This document shows, piece after piece, positions 17,808 to 26,524 of a DNA stretch of 64,000 nucleotides (position 1 is its first letter; each line of letters begins with the position of its first letter). The notes under the pieces are model-generated. The model was not told the DNA's origin and did no database searches. It saw nothing but the letters and a program-made list of their open reading frames with translations. The stretch is from CAG-873 sp964518705 (GTDB lineage Bacteria; Bacteroidota; Bacteroidia; Bacteroidales; Muribaculaceae): the NCBI GenBank assembly GCA_964518705.1, contig CAZFGV010000008.1, positions 1 to 64,000 on the forward strand. The letters run 5' to 3'. The translations under genes were made by a program, and so were the position numbers.

Positions 17808-19874
17808 ATGGATAAGAACACTATCACAGGATTTCTATTGATGTTCGCCGTTTTCCTCGGTTTCTTTTGGCTTTCCAAGCCCGAAGTTTCCGATATGCCG
17901 AACGGCAACAACTCCGTAGAACAACTCGATGGCGCTGCTTCTACTTCTCGTCAAGTGTCGGCAGTCCTGCTCAGCGAAGCTGATATGCCTCGTATTTCTG
18001 CAGCTATTAACATCATTGGCGAAAAAGACAGCCTCGGACGAGTTTTTAATGGCGAAAACTTCTCTATTGCTGTCGCTAACGACGGAACTGCGTCTTTCTC
18101 TGATGAATTTGGTACTATTGCACTCAGCGACATCCTTAGCGCTAACAACGAAATTGACGCTCAGAGACTTTCGGCAGCACGTAACAACATCAAAACCCTT
18201 ATCGACAACGCCGAAAAATACGAAGGTTTCGCGCGTTATCTCGGGGGCGAAAACAATCACTTCACTCTCGAAAACGAACTCGTTAGCATTTCTCTAGCTA
18301 GCCGTGGCGCTATTATTGAAGAAGTTACTCTTAAAAACTACACTACTGAAGTCGGTGGTGACACTACTCTTATCAAACTCTTCACCGCAGACACTGATAG
18401 CTATGGCTTCTCGTTCAACACAACAGACCAGCGTCTTTGCACTAACGAATTTAATTTCAACGCTGTAACAGAAGGCGACAGCGCTGTATACTTCTCTATG
18501 AACCCTGTTGCAGGTGCTGAATGGGGGATTCGATACACTCTCGCCAAAGATGCTTACACCGTACGCATGGACATCGTGCAAAAAGGCATGAACGCTGTCC
18601 TCCCGGCGAACACTATCGCCATGGGTTTCGATTGGTCGCAGAAAATGATGCGTAACGAATTGGGTCGCACATTCGAAGAACGTAACAGCGCTATTTACTA
18701 CAACTACATCGGCGAAGGCGTTGACGAACTTAACGCCAACGGCGACGACTCGGAATCTATCAACGGTCGCCTTCGTTGGGTCGCTTTCAAAAACCAATTC
18801 TTCTCTAGCGTTATCATCGCTCGCGACTGCATCAGCAACGCTATTCTAAGCTCTATCGACCTCAAAAACGACAGCCGTTTCGTTAAGGACATGAGCCTCA
18901 ACGCTCAAGTTCCATACACCACCGCCGACGGAACAGCGGCTAGCTTCGATTTCTATTTCGGTCCTAACGATTACCCCATCCTTAGCGACCTCGATGACAC
19001 ACTCGGATACGAAGACGGTCTTTCTTTAACTCGACTTATTCCCCTCGGCTGGGCGCTTTTCCGTTGGATTAACACTCTTATCGTTATCCCGGTATTCACC
19101 TTCCTCGGATCATTCATCTCCAACTACGGCATCATAATCCTACTCCTCACTTTGTTCATAAAGCTCATCATCTTCCCCTTCACTTACAAGAGCTTCATGA
19201 GCCAAGCCAAGATGCGCGTTCTTGCGCCGGAGATCAAACAAATCAACGACAAATATCCCAACGCCGAAGACGCCATGAAACGCAATCAAGAAACCATGGC
19301 ACTCTACAGCCGCGCCGGTGCTAGCCCATTCTCGGGTTGCCTTCCTATGCTGCTTCAGATGCCTATCCTTATTGCGATGTTCAGCTTCTTCCCTAGCGCT
19401 ATTGAGCTACGCGGTCAAAGCTTCTTGTGGGCTCACGACCTTTCTGCGCCCGACTCTATCCTAACTTTGCCGTTCAGCATTCCTTTCTACGGCAACCACG
19501 TTAGCCTTTTCTGTCTTTTGATGACAGTTATCAACATCCTGTACATGAAGATAAGCATGCAGAACCAGCCCCAAAGCGCTGGTATGCCCGGCATGGCTAT
19601 GATGCAATATTTCATGCCAATCATGTTCCTCTTCATCTTCAACGACTACGCTTCCGGCTTGAGCTACTACTACTTGCTCTCGCTCCTTATCACAATCATC
19701 CAAACTTACATCTTCCGTCACTTCGTTGACGAAGCAAAAGTGCGCGAACAGCTCCTTGCTAACAGTCGCAAACCTCGCAAGAAGAGCGGTTGGATGGCGC
19801 GTCTCGAAGAAGCTCAGCGTCAAGCTGAAGCAGCTCAACGTCAGCAACAGCAACGCAACAACAGACGTCGTTAA
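17808..19874 (+). CDS. yidC: Membrane protein insertase YidC
   Basis: A 688-residue inner-membrane insertase that places proteins in the membrane with or without Sec. An N-terminal helix (about 6-23) is followed by a large periplasmic P1 beta domain (about 60-400) and the conserved five-helix core: FLGSFISNYGIIILLLTLFIK, KMRVLAPEIKQINDKYPN, GASPFSGCLPMLLQMPILIAMF in parts, and MQYFMPIMFLFIFNDYASGL. The C-terminus is very basic and Gln-rich (about 640-688), which may touch ribosomes. Full length for Bacteroidetes YidC. The usual pyrG neighbour is not present. Own promoter and terminator. Confidence 0.96.
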   Translation: MDKNTITGFLLMFAVFLGFFWLSKPEVSDMPNGNNSVEQLDGAASTSRQVSAVLLSEADMPRISAAINIIGEKDSLGRVFNGENFSIAVANDGTASFSDEFGTIALSDILSANNEIDAQRLSAARNNIKTLIDNAEKYEGFARYLGGENNHFTLENELVSISLASRGAIIEEVTLKNYTTEVGGDTTLIKLFTADTDSYGFSFNTTDQRLCTNEFNFNAVTEGDSAVYFSMNPVAGAEWGIRYTLAKDAYTVRMDIVQKGMNAVLPANTIAMGFDWSQKMMRNELGRTFEERNSAIYYNYIGEGVDELNANGDDSESINGRLRWVAFKNQFFSSVIIARDCISNAILSSIDLKNDSRFVKDMSLNAQVPYTTADGTAASFDFYFGPNDYPILSDLDDTLGYEDGLSLTRLIPLGWALFRWINTLIVIPVFTFLGSFISNYGIIILLLTLFIKLIIFPFTYKSFMSQAKMRVLAPEIKQINDKYPNAEDAMKRNQETMALYSRAGASPFSGCLPMLLQMPILIAMFSFFPSAIELRGQSFLWAHDLSAPDSILTLPFSIPFYGNHVSLFCLLMTVINILYMKISMQNQPQSAGMPGMAMMQYFMPIMFLFIFNDYASGLSYYYLLSLLITIIQTYIFRHFVDEAKVREQLLANSRKPRKKSGWMARLEEAQRQAEAAQRQQQQRNNRRR

Positions 19875-19894
19875 TCATCACTTCTGAAAATACC

Positions 19895-19924
19895 AAAGTG
19901 GCGCTCTATGCGCCACTTTTTTTA
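19895..19924 (+). terminator. Terminator of yidC
   Basis: AAAGTGGCGC (19895-19904) pairs with GCGCCACTTT (19910-19919), loop TCTAT, followed by T residues to 19923. Confidence 0.9.
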
Positions 19925-19942
19925 TATCATTCTTCCCATTGC

Positions 19943-20037
19943 AACACCACTTTCCAAACTACTTTCCCTCCTCTCCATCACTTTCCTTAACGAGACTCGG
20001 AAAGTAGGAAAGTGGAAAGTGCCACAAACTCTCTCGC
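19943..20037. repeat. Copy C of GGAAAGTG hairpin repeat
   Basis: Left-arm CACTTTCC (19948-19955), CTACTTTCCC (19959-19968), CACTTTCC (19979-19986); right-arm GGAAAGT (19999-20005), GGAAAGTG (20007-20014), GGAAAGTG (20014-20021), then CCA and CTCTCGC (20031-20037). Same architecture as copy B but the 12-base loop and several bases differ, so it is a diverged family member rather than a recent duplicate. It lies between the yidC terminator and the next promoter; nothing else is visible in 19925-20203. Confidence 0.8.
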
Positions 20038-20203
20038 GATACTATTTTACTATAACGTTCCGGCGCTACAAAAAACTCCGGAGCTCCAAATAGCTTTACA
20101 AAACAACATATCGTTATGTGGTAACCAACAAGCATCACAACAGTCAACTACTCTATCCATTTCGTTAAAATCCATTCTTTCAAAAAAAATCTAAACAAAA
20201 AAA

Positions 20204-20234
20204 TTTGTATTCTCCTCAGATTTAATTAATTTTG
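20204..20234 (+). promoter_or_regulatory. Promoter of the secreted protein gene at 20301
   Basis: TTTG (20204-20207), 19-base spacer, TAATTTTG (20227-20234). Exact consensus; it rules out the in-frame start at 20232 and supports ATG 20301. Confidence 0.85.
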
Positions 20235-20300
20235 CACAGCAAAACTAAACTAAATCAAAAGCGAATTATATCATACTATTTTCTAATTAAACCCTTTAGC

Positions 20301-21233
20301 ATGAAAAAGTTTTACACTATTCTTGCGGCTGCTGCTATGATGGCATCTTCTGCCAGCGCACAGTCATTGTACTTCAAAGGCTCAGGCGAAGGCCTTAGCT
20401 GGGATGTAGCTAACGACCTCGAAGTTACTCTCCAAGACGGCAAATACACCGTTACAATCAACAACCTCACCTCTTTCAAAGTATCTGCTGTTTCTTCTGC
20501 TGCTACCGTTACTACTGAAGACGGTAACACTCTCGAAGGTTGGGACGCTTTCAACTCTAAAGCTCTCTATGCTCCCGGCTGCGGTAGCACTGCTAACCTC
20601 GGCACTCCCCTCGCTACTGAATTCAATTCAGGCCCCAACAACAACGTTCCCTTCATCGGTGACTACACTATCGTTGTGTCTGAAGACCTCTCTACTATGA
20701 CCCTCACCACAACTACTCCCATCCCCACCGACTTCACCAAAGTTTACCTCCGCGGTGACATGAACAACTGGCTTAACGATGCGTCTGAAGAAACTCTCGC
20801 TATGTGGCAAATGACTACCGATGACGGCGTTAAATACTGGTTCGAATGTACTGACGAAACTATGATCCCCGCCGGCACCGGTTTCAAAATCGCTGACATC
20901 AACTGGGCTACAATTAACTACGGCCTCGGCGACGAAGTTTTCGCTTTCGAAGATCCCTTCCTCTGGATTTACAATAGCGACAACTCTATTATGGCAGAAG
21001 ACTACACCGGCACAATCCTCCTCAACCTCATCGGTGGTGTTGGCGAACCCGCTGAAGTTACCGTTTTCCCCGGCACAAACCCCGATGGTCCCTTCTCTAG
21101 CATTGAAGACATTACCGTTGACGCTAACGCTCCCGTTGAATACTTCAACATCCACGGCGTTCGCGTTGCTAACCCTGAAAACGGCATCTACATCGTTCGT
21201 CAAGGCGCTAAAGTTAGCAAAATCGTAAAATAA
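20301..21233 (+). CDS. Secreted protein with SusE/F-like modules and type IX-like tail
   Basis: A 310-residue exported protein. Signal peptide about 1-20 (ends SASAQ), no lipobox. Residues 20-130 and 140-270 look like two beta-rich modules; the second starts TKVYLRGDMNNWLND, close to the carbohydrate-binding modules of SusE/SusF. The end, VEYFNIHGVRVANPENGIYI then VRQGAKVSKIVK, is the short Bacteroidales C-terminal tail related to type IX secretion sorting domains. Codon choice is strongly C/T-ending as in highly expressed neighbours. Glycan binding is a guess from the module; no enzyme motif is visible. Single-gene unit with promoter and terminator. Confidence 0.75.
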   Translation: MKKFYTILAAAAMMASSASAQSLYFKGSGEGLSWDVANDLEVTLQDGKYTVTINNLTSFKVSAVSSAATVTTEDGNTLEGWDAFNSKALYAPGCGSTANLGTPLATEFNSGPNNNVPFIGDYTIVVSEDLSTMTLTTTTPIPTDFTKVYLRGDMNNWLNDASEETLAMWQMTTDDGVKYWFECTDETMIPAGTGFKIADINWATINYGLGDEVFAFEDPFLWIYNSDNSIMAEDYTGTILLNLIGGVGEPAEVTVFPGTNPDGPFSSIEDITVDANAPVEYFNIHGVRVANPENGIYIVRQGAKVSKIVK

Positions 21234-21252
21234 TTATCCCTCATACCTCTCC

Positions 21253-21281
21253 AAAGGCTGCCCCAATCGGCAGCCTTTTTT
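21253..21281 (+). terminator. Terminator of the secreted protein gene
   Basis: AAAGGCTGCC (21253-21262) pairs with GGCAGCCTTT (21269-21278), loop CCAATC, T-run to 21281. Confidence 0.9.
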
Positions 21282-21298
21282 ATTGCCTCAAACATAAC

Positions 21299-21331
21299 AA
21301 AAAAAGAGCCGTGGCAGCTATACCACGACTC
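21299..21331 (-). terminator. Terminator of the ftsX-to-amidase operon
   Basis: Minus-strand 9-bp stem (21331-21323 with 21314-21306, one G-U) then a T-run (A 21299-21305 on the plus strand). Confidence 0.85.
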
Positions 21332-21356
21332 TCCCAGTAAAAAAATGTTTAACAAC

Positions 21357-22250
21357 TTAATTGTTGTCTATATAACGGCGAGTTAAATCACCGTATGCAT
21401 CTATACGTCTATCGCGCAAGAAAGGCCACCAACGGCGAACCTGCTCACTGCGTTCCATATCTACTTCTACTACAGCTTCACACTCCTTGTCGGCAGGTGC
21501 ATGAAACAAAAATTCACCTTGAGGCCCGGCTATAAAGCTATTTCCCCAGAACTGAATACCTTCAGTAACACCGGAAGTATCAGCCTCGTATCCGGTACGA
21601 TTCACCGAAATCAAAGGCAAGCCATTCGCCACCGCATGACCTCGCTGAACTGTTATCCACGCCTCGGTCTGACGAGCTTGTTCCTCAGCGGTATCATATC
21701 CCGCCCAGCCTATTGCTGTTGGATAAATTAAAATCTCTGCTCCGGCAAGCGCCATCAAGCGAGCTGCTTCGGGATACCATTGATCCCAGCACACAAGCAC
21801 GCCTAACTTTCCCAACGAGGTCTCGATTGGCTTAAAACCCATATCACCGGGGGTGAAATAAAACTTCTCGTAATATGCAGGGTCATCAGGTATGTGCATC
21901 TTACGATACTTTCCTGCCATAGTGCCGTCGGTGTCAAACACTACTGCCGTATTGTGATACAGTCCGGCAGCACGGCGTTCAAACAATGACGTTACGAGCA
22001 CAATACCATTGCGGCGTGCTACTTCGGCATAGAATTCCGTAGCCTCGCCGGGAATAGGTCCGGCAAGGGCACATAAATCTACATCCTCTGTCTGACAAAA
22101 GTACAATCCGTCGTGAAGCTCTTGCAACACAACGAGTTGCGCTCCCGACTGGGCGAGATTGTCGATTTTTTCTGCCAAACGGCGGCGATTGGATTGAATA
22201 TCGCCGCTATTGGATTGCTGGATTATTCCGACTTTGATTTTGCGTGACAT
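21357..22250 (-). CDS. aguB: N-carbamoylputrescine amidase (nitrilase family)
   Basis: A 297-residue carbon-nitrogen hydrolase that should turn N-carbamoylputrescine into putrescine, CO2 and ammonia in the agmatine route to polyamines. The nitrilase triad is Glu44 (LQELHDGLYF), Lys117 (KYRKMHIPDD) and Cys154 (LVCWDQWYPEAARLMA); the CWDQWYPE form is typical of AguB. I start at ATG 22250, whose A is the last base of the queA TAA (TAATG); an upstream in-frame ATG would overlap queA by 31 bases and gives an unnatural N-terminus. The usual partner, agmatine deiminase, is not in the window. Confidence 0.88.
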   Translation of the reverse strand: MSRKIKVGIIQQSNSGDIQSNRRRLAEKIDNLAQSGAQLVVLQELHDGLYFCQTEDVDLCALAGPIPGEATEFYAEVARRNGIVLVTSLFERRAAGLYHNTAVVFDTDGTMAGKYRKMHIPDDPAYYEKFYFTPGDMGFKPIETSLGKLGVLVCWDQWYPEAARLMALAGAEILIYPTAIGWAGYDTAEEQARQTEAWITVQRGHAVANGLPLISVNRTGYEADTSGVTEGIQFWGNSFIAGPQGEFLFHAPADKECEAVVEVDMERSEQVRRWWPFLRDRRIDAYGDLTRRYIDNN

Positions 22251-23299
22251 TATATAATGAGCATAGCGTCGCCGTAGCAACCGAAACGATAACCTTCCTT
22301 AACGGCGGTACGATAAGCATTCATCACAACATCATAGCCACCGAAAGCGGCTACCATCATCAACATTGTTGACATTGGCATATGGAAATCGGTAACAAGA
22401 CAATCGGCAACCTCAAAATCATACGGAGGGAAAATAAACTTATTGGTCCATCCGTCATAAGTCTTCATATGTCCGCCCATACTTTCTGCCGTTGCCATAG
22501 CGCGCAAAATAGAAGTACCTACTGCACATACCTTATGTCCGGCATCTTTTGCCGTATTCACGGTTTGCACAAGTTCCTCATTTGCAATCATTTGCTCTGA
22601 GTCAACACGATGCTTTGTAAGGTCTTCAACATCAATTTCACGGAATGCGCCAAGGCCGCTATGTACTGTCATGAAAGCTTCCTTCACACCCTTAATCATA
22701 AGACGGGTGCTAAGACTGCGTGAGAAGTGAAGAGCTGCCGCAGGTGCTACTACTGCACCTTCTTTTGCTGCGAAGATACTCTGATAGTCCTCTGCATCGC
22801 GTGGTTCGGGGGTACGCTTAATATATGGGGGCAGAGGGGTGATACCTAATGCAAACAGATCCTTCTTAAATTCATCATGAGGTCCATCGTATAGGAATCG
22901 TAGTGTACGACCACGAGAGGTGGTATTATCAATAACTTCGGCAACCATAGAATCATCTTCACCGAAGTAAAGCTTGTTACCGATACGAATCTTACGGGCC
23001 GGCTCTACCAATACGTCCCAAAACTTATTCTCGGCATTGAGTTCGCGAAGCAAGAACACTTCTATACGTGCTCCGGTTTTTTCCTTATTGCCATAAAGCA
23101 ACGCAGGGAAAACCTGTGTGTCGTTAAACACCATCACGTCGCCATCGTTGAAATATTCAAGAATGTCGGTAAATGTGCGGTGTGCAATTTCTCCGGTACG
23201 GCGATTTACTACCATGAGGCGGCAACCGTCGCGATCGGGATGTGGATACAGTGCTATCTGCTCTTGGGGCAGGTTGAATTTGAATTGTGATAGTTTCAT
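22250..23299 (-). CDS. queA: S-adenosylmethionine:tRNA ribosyltransferase-isomerase QueA
   Basis: A 349-residue enzyme moving ribose from SAM to 7-aminomethyl-7-deazaguanine in tRNA, making epoxyqueuosine. Typical features are the N-terminal FNLPQEQIALYPHPDRD, GTSILRAMATAESMG and the late FIFPPYDFEVADCLVTDFHM with STMLMMVAAFGG. Length is normal. It follows truB by 46 bases and runs into aguB, placing two tRNA modification genes together in a cell-envelope operon. Confidence 0.95.
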   Translation of the reverse strand: MKLSQFKFNLPQEQIALYPHPDRDGCRLMVVNRRTGEIAHRTFTDILEYFNDGDVMVFNDTQVFPALLYGNKEKTGARIEVFLLRELNAENKFWDVLVEPARKIRIGNKLYFGEDDSMVAEVIDNTTSRGRTLRFLYDGPHDEFKKDLFALGITPLPPYIKRTPEPRDAEDYQSIFAAKEGAVVAPAAALHFSRSLSTRLMIKGVKEAFMTVHSGLGAFREIDVEDLTKHRVDSEQMIANEELVQTVNTAKDAGHKVCAVGTSILRAMATAESMGGHMKTYDGWTNKFIFPPYDFEVADCLVTDFHMPMSTMLMMVAAFGGYDVVMNAYRTAVKEGYRFGCYGDAMLII

Positions 23300-23345
23300 C
23301 GTATCTCTTGATGATATATTGTTGCTGTGCTTTGCACGGCGTTTG

Positions 23346-24053
23346 TTATTCTGTTTCGGGCATCTCGATTTCTACTGTGTGTAACAACTCGGCTATCTGC
23401 TCTATTGTCAAACACTTATCAATATGAATATCGCCTACTCGCGTGCGGCGTAATGCTGTGAGGTGACCGCCGCTTTCAAGTGCCGCGCCAATATCGCGCG
23501 CCAACGCTCGAATATATGTTCCTTTGCTACAAACTACTCGAATCGTGATGCTCTCAGGGCTATACTCCATCAACTCTATCTCGTCGATTACCAATACTTT
23601 AGCCTTAAGGTTCACTTCTTTTCCCTTGCGAGCTTTCTCGTATGCACGAACACCGTCAACCTTACATGCCGAATATGCCGGCGGCACCTGCTCTATTCGT
23701 CCGACAAACTTTTTGAGCGTTGCCTCAACGAGTTCGCGGGTGATGTGCGCGGTGGGATATGTCGCATCTATTTCTGTTTCGAGGTCAAAAGACGGCGTCG
23801 TCGCACCTAAAGCTATGGTAGCAATATACTCTTTTACTCCCGCTTGAAGTTCGTCAATGCGCTTTGTTGCACGGCCGGTGCAGACTGCCATAACTCCCGT
23901 TGCAAGAGGGTCTAGAGTGCCGGCATGACCTACCTTGAGCTTCTTTACCTTCATTCGACGTGTCAACGCGCCGCGTACGCGTTTTACTACATCAAACGAC
24001 GTCCACTCCAACGGCTTGTCGATATATAATATTTCGCCTTCGATAAAGTTCAT
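23346..24053 (-). CDS. truB: tRNA pseudouridine-55 synthase TruB
   Basis: A 235-residue pseudouridine synthase for U55 of the tRNA T loop. IDKPLEWTSFDVVKRVR and the catalytic motif GHAGTLDPLATGV with Asp48 are clear, as are YSACKVDGVRAYEKARKG and CSKGTYIRALARDIG. I use ATG 24053, two bases past the uppP stop; an upstream TTG at 24059 is in frame but would add only two residues. Lacks a long C-terminal PUA extension, as is usual for short Bacteroidetes TruB. Confidence 0.95.
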   Translation of the reverse strand: MNFIEGEILYIDKPLEWTSFDVVKRVRGALTRRMKVKKLKVGHAGTLDPLATGVMAVCTGRATKRIDELQAGVKEYIATIALGATTPSFDLETEIDATYPTAHITRELVEATLKKFVGRIEQVPPAYSACKVDGVRAYEKARKGKEVNLKAKVLVIDEIELMEYSPESITIRVVCSKGTYIRALARDIGAALESGGHLTALRRTRVGDIHIDKCLTIEQIAELLHTVEIEMPETE

Positions 24054-24055
24054 AT

Positions 24056-24910
24056 TCAAAAGATATTGAAGCCTTTAGCCACACAGACAAGGCCTGCAAT
24101 AAGACAATATACGGCAAACCATACAAGCTTACCTTTCTTTACTATCGCTAGCATCCATTTGCAAGCAATACAGCCCACAACAAACGATGCAACAAAGCCT
24201 ACAACCATAGCCAATAAGCCTACTCCGGCTTCGCTATTCGCTGCGGCTTCTGCGCCTAACATATCTTTAACATCGAGAAGTGCTTCGCCCAAAATGGGAA
24301 TAATAACCATAAAGAACGAGAACTGAGCCACTTGCTCGCGCTTATCGCCAATAAGAATACCGGTTGCAATAGTTGTGCCGGAGCGTGATAGTCCGGGAAG
24401 AACAGCTACGGCCTGCGAACAGCCGATAATAAACGCGTCTAGATATGATATATCACGGGGCTGATACACCTTGCCTGTCAATCGGTCGGTCTCCCGGGGG
24501 CGCGTGCGGAAAAAATATGAAAATGATAGCAACAATGCTGTCACACATAGACAGCATCCGACTAAAGTTAGACCCTGCCCGAAAAATTGTTCGATTGTAT
24601 CTTTAAAAAACACACCGACAATGCCGATTGGAATACATGACACCAATATTTTGCAAACATAGTCAAAGTTATCGTCGCGACGGAAGGTAAAAAACGACAA
24701 CGCCAACGGCCAAAATTCGCGCCACAATATCACTACTGTACTAAGTACGGTAGCAACATGCAACATTACATCGAACTGAAGACTATCTGCGCCACTAAGG
24801 TTCAATCCTATAATCTCGCGACAGATCTCCAAATGTCCGGAGCTACTGATGGGCAAATATTCGGCAAGGCCTTGTACAATTCCCAATATGAGTGCGTCAA
24901 TTACATCCAT
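24056..24910 (-). CDS. uppP: Undecaprenyl-diphosphatase UppP (BacA)
   Basis: A 284-residue polytopic enzyme (about eight membrane helices) that removes a phosphate from undecaprenyl pyrophosphate so the lipid carrier can be reused for peptidoglycan and O-antigen. The two signature loops are LGIVQGLAEYLPISSSGHLE near the N-terminus, and PGLSRSGTTIATGI in the middle. Its ATG shares one base with the DUF3098 stop (TAATG). Confidence 0.96.
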   Translation of the reverse strand: MDVIDALILGIVQGLAEYLPISSSGHLEICREIIGLNLSGADSLQFDVMLHVATVLSTVVILWREFWPLALSFFTFRRDDNFDYVCKILVSCIPIGIVGVFFKDTIEQFFGQGLTLVGCCLCVTALLLSFSYFFRTRPRETDRLTGKVYQPRDISYLDAFIIGCSQAVAVLPGLSRSGTTIATGILIGDKREQVAQFSFFMVIIPILGEALLDVKDMLGAEAAANSEAGVGLLAMVVGFVASFVVGCIACKWMLAIVKKGKLVWFAVYCLIAGLVCVAKGFNIF

Positions 24911-25191
24911 TATTTACGCGTAAAACGTTTGGGGTCAATAATTACAGCGGCACCCATGGCGATGAATCCTAATAGCGCTATAATCGGGCCTACTACAATA
25001 CGACGTGTGCTGAAGATATCAGGATTAAATGCATCCTGGGTGCTACTTTCTCCTAACATTAGCAAGAATCCTAGCACTATAAGAGCTCCGGATATTGCCA
25101 TGCCGATGAAATTTCCTCGTTCTAGGGGCATACGTCGTTCCGGATCACGCTGGAACTGCTCGGTGGCTTTTGTTTTTTTGTCTATTGCCAT
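24910..25191 (-). CDS. DUF3098 small membrane protein
   Basis: A 93-residue protein with a basic hydrophilic N-terminus (RRMPLERGNF) and two membrane helices (about 30-48, GMAISGALIVLGFLLML, and 67-87, IVVGPIIALLGFIAMGAAVI). The motif PLxRxNF followed by two helices, and its place between ftsX and uppP, match the Bacteroidetes DUF3098 family. Function unknown; context points to division or envelope synthesis. Thirteen bases after ftsX and overlapping uppP by one base. Confidence 0.82.
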   Translation of the reverse strand: MAIDKKTKATEQFQRDPERRMPLERGNFIGMAISGALIVLGFLLMLGESSTQDAFNPDIFSTRRIVVGPIIALLGFIAMGAAVIIDPKRFTRK

Positions 25192-25204
25192 TATTTTTGA
25201 TTTT

Positions 25205-26080
25205 CTATTTTAAGAACATTTCGTCATACGACGCTCTGATATACTTATTAGCGGCAAATATTGTCGTTATCGCTGTAATAAGGCCGCCAAATATTACCAT
25301 ACCTATGCAAACATACATCGTATCGTACCATCCGACAAGTTCGGCTACAAGCGGATATTCTTGAGGAACATAATAACGCAACGCCAACAATATCAACGAT
25401 GCGACAATGCCTGCCAACATTCCGCCTCGGAGACCCGCTAAAACAAACGGCCGACGTATATAACCGCCGGTTGCTCCGACAAGCTTCATTGTATGTATCA
25501 CAAATCGCCTGCCATATATCGACAAACTTACCGTATTTGCAATCAATGCTATAGCTATCAGTAACAGCACCACTCCGGCTGCAGCCGAAACTAGCGCAAC
25601 GCGACGAACCGTCGTATCGACATTCTCTATCACACTACTCTCTGCTATCGTTTCTGCAACTCCGGGAAGGGTTTGTAAAAATGCCGCTACGGAATCTATA
25701 CTATCAGGAAGGCTATACTGCGGACGTACTCGTACATCAAACTCCGAGCTATAGGGATTTCCATCAAGCTCCGACGCTATATCGCGACCCATCGCAGCAC
25801 TCTCTGACGCCAAAATCTCTGCTGCATCGGTATACGCAAAACTTTCTACCGCGCGATGTGACATCAAGCAACTTTTTACACCATTTACCTGAACAGCATC
25901 GCAATCGGGCGTCATCAAAACTACGAAACCGAGCGAAGATCGAACCTCTGCTTCCAATCGGCTACCGGCAATACCTCCTACGGCTGCCATTCCTAATAGT
26001 AGCAACACAAGACCGACACTCGCCAACGATGTGACTCGTGAGCCCAAGGTCGATATCCGACGGCCGCGACGTTCCCTCAT
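25205..26080 (-). CDS. ftsX: Cell-division permease-like protein FtsX
   Basis: A 291-residue protein with the FtsX layout: cytosolic basic start, helix 1 (about 16-36), a large periplasmic domain (about 37-160), and three further helices in the FtsX permease module (VALVSAAAGVVLLLIAIALI, then ANTVSLSIYGRRFVIHTMKL in the loop). With FtsE it couples ATP use to activation of cell-wall hydrolases at the septum. ftsE is not in the window. First gene of a six-gene operon with an exact promoter. Confidence 0.92.
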   Translation of the reverse strand: MRERRGRRISTLGSRVTSLASVGLVLLLLGMAAVGGIAGSRLEAEVRSSLGFVVLMTPDCDAVQVNGVKSCLMSHRAVESFAYTDAAEILASESAAMGRDIASELDGNPYSSEFDVRVRPQYSLPDSIDSVAAFLQTLPGVAETIAESSVIENVDTTVRRVALVSAAAGVVLLLIAIALIANTVSLSIYGRRFVIHTMKLVGATGGYIRRPFVLAGLRGGMLAGIVASLILLALRYYVPQEYPLVAELVGWYDTMYVCIGMVIFGGLITAITTIFAANKYIRASYDEMFLK

Positions 26081-26151
26081 TTTAATTAATTATATATCAG
26101 AAGTTTAACTACTTTTACCTTCGAAAAAGCAAACACTCTCCCAAAGTTCTG

Positions 26152-26182
26152 CAAAAGTACACAATTTTTCCCACATTTCAAA
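26152..26182 (-). promoter_or_regulatory. Promoter of the ftsX operon
   Basis: Minus-strand TTTG (26182-26179), 19-base spacer, TACTTTTG (26159-26152). Exact consensus, about 70 bases before the ftsX start. Confidence 0.8.
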
Positions 26183-26215
26183 ATAAAATCGCATCAGCAC
26201 AGGAAATGACCGTTC

Positions 26216-26241
26216 AAAAAAACAAACGAGTCCTTCGTTTG
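26216..26241 (-). terminator. Second terminator after the SRP RNA gene
   Basis: Minus-strand CAAACGA (26241-26235) and TCGTTTG (26229-26223), a perfect 7-bp stem with loop AGGAC, followed by seven T. It lies between the SRP RNA and the ftsX promoter and probably stops read-through into ftsX. Confidence 0.65.
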
Positions 26242-26296
26242 AAAATTTACGAAAGCCTCGCGTTACACTGCTCGACAACCCTTAAAAAAGGGCACA

Positions 26297-26397
26297 AAAA
26301 AAGGGCAAGCGATCTACATCGCACCGCTCAACCCAATACCTTTGCTTCTGTCAAGACCTGGAGGATTTTCGGGGAGCTGGTCGTGTAGGACTTACCC
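26297..26397 (-). ncRNA. ffs: Signal recognition particle RNA (4.5S type)
   Basis: About 100 nt. The ends pair: GGGTAAG at 26397-26391 with CTTGCCC at 26309-26303 (one G-U), followed by seven T as terminator. The apical domain reads CCAGGTC-TTGACA-GAAGCA-AAGG, which lines up with the SRP Ffh-binding site of other bacteria (AGGTC-CGGAAG-GAAGCA), including the conserved asymmetric A/C-rich internal loop; the tetraloop is TGAC closed by T-A. It scaffolds Ffh to target nascent membrane proteins. An exact promoter sits just upstream. No RNA search was run; the match is by eye. Confidence 0.87.
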
Positions 26398-26402
26398 GAG
26401 CA

Positions 26403-26433
26403 CAAAATTACGCCAAATATTCGATTTGGCAAA
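26403..26433 (-). promoter_or_regulatory. Promoter of the SRP RNA gene
   Basis: Minus-strand TTTG (26433-26430), 19-base spacer, TAATTTTG (26410-26403). Exact consensus, placing the RNA start near 26397. Confidence 0.88.
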
Positions 26434-26524
26434 ATTATTCACATACTTTAAGATATATTCCCTAAAAAAGCGACGTGTCAATCACGACACATCGCTCCTT
26501 TTCTCAAATATTATTCAATCACTA

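Noticed and set aside
20232..20300. Upstream in-frame ATG of the secreted protein gene
   Set aside because: It overlaps the -7 box and would precede a perfect signal peptide start at 20301.
26206..26388. Plus-strand frame over the SRP RNA gene
   Set aside because: The paired ends, apical motif, promoter and T-run all support an RNA on the other strand; no protein-like features.
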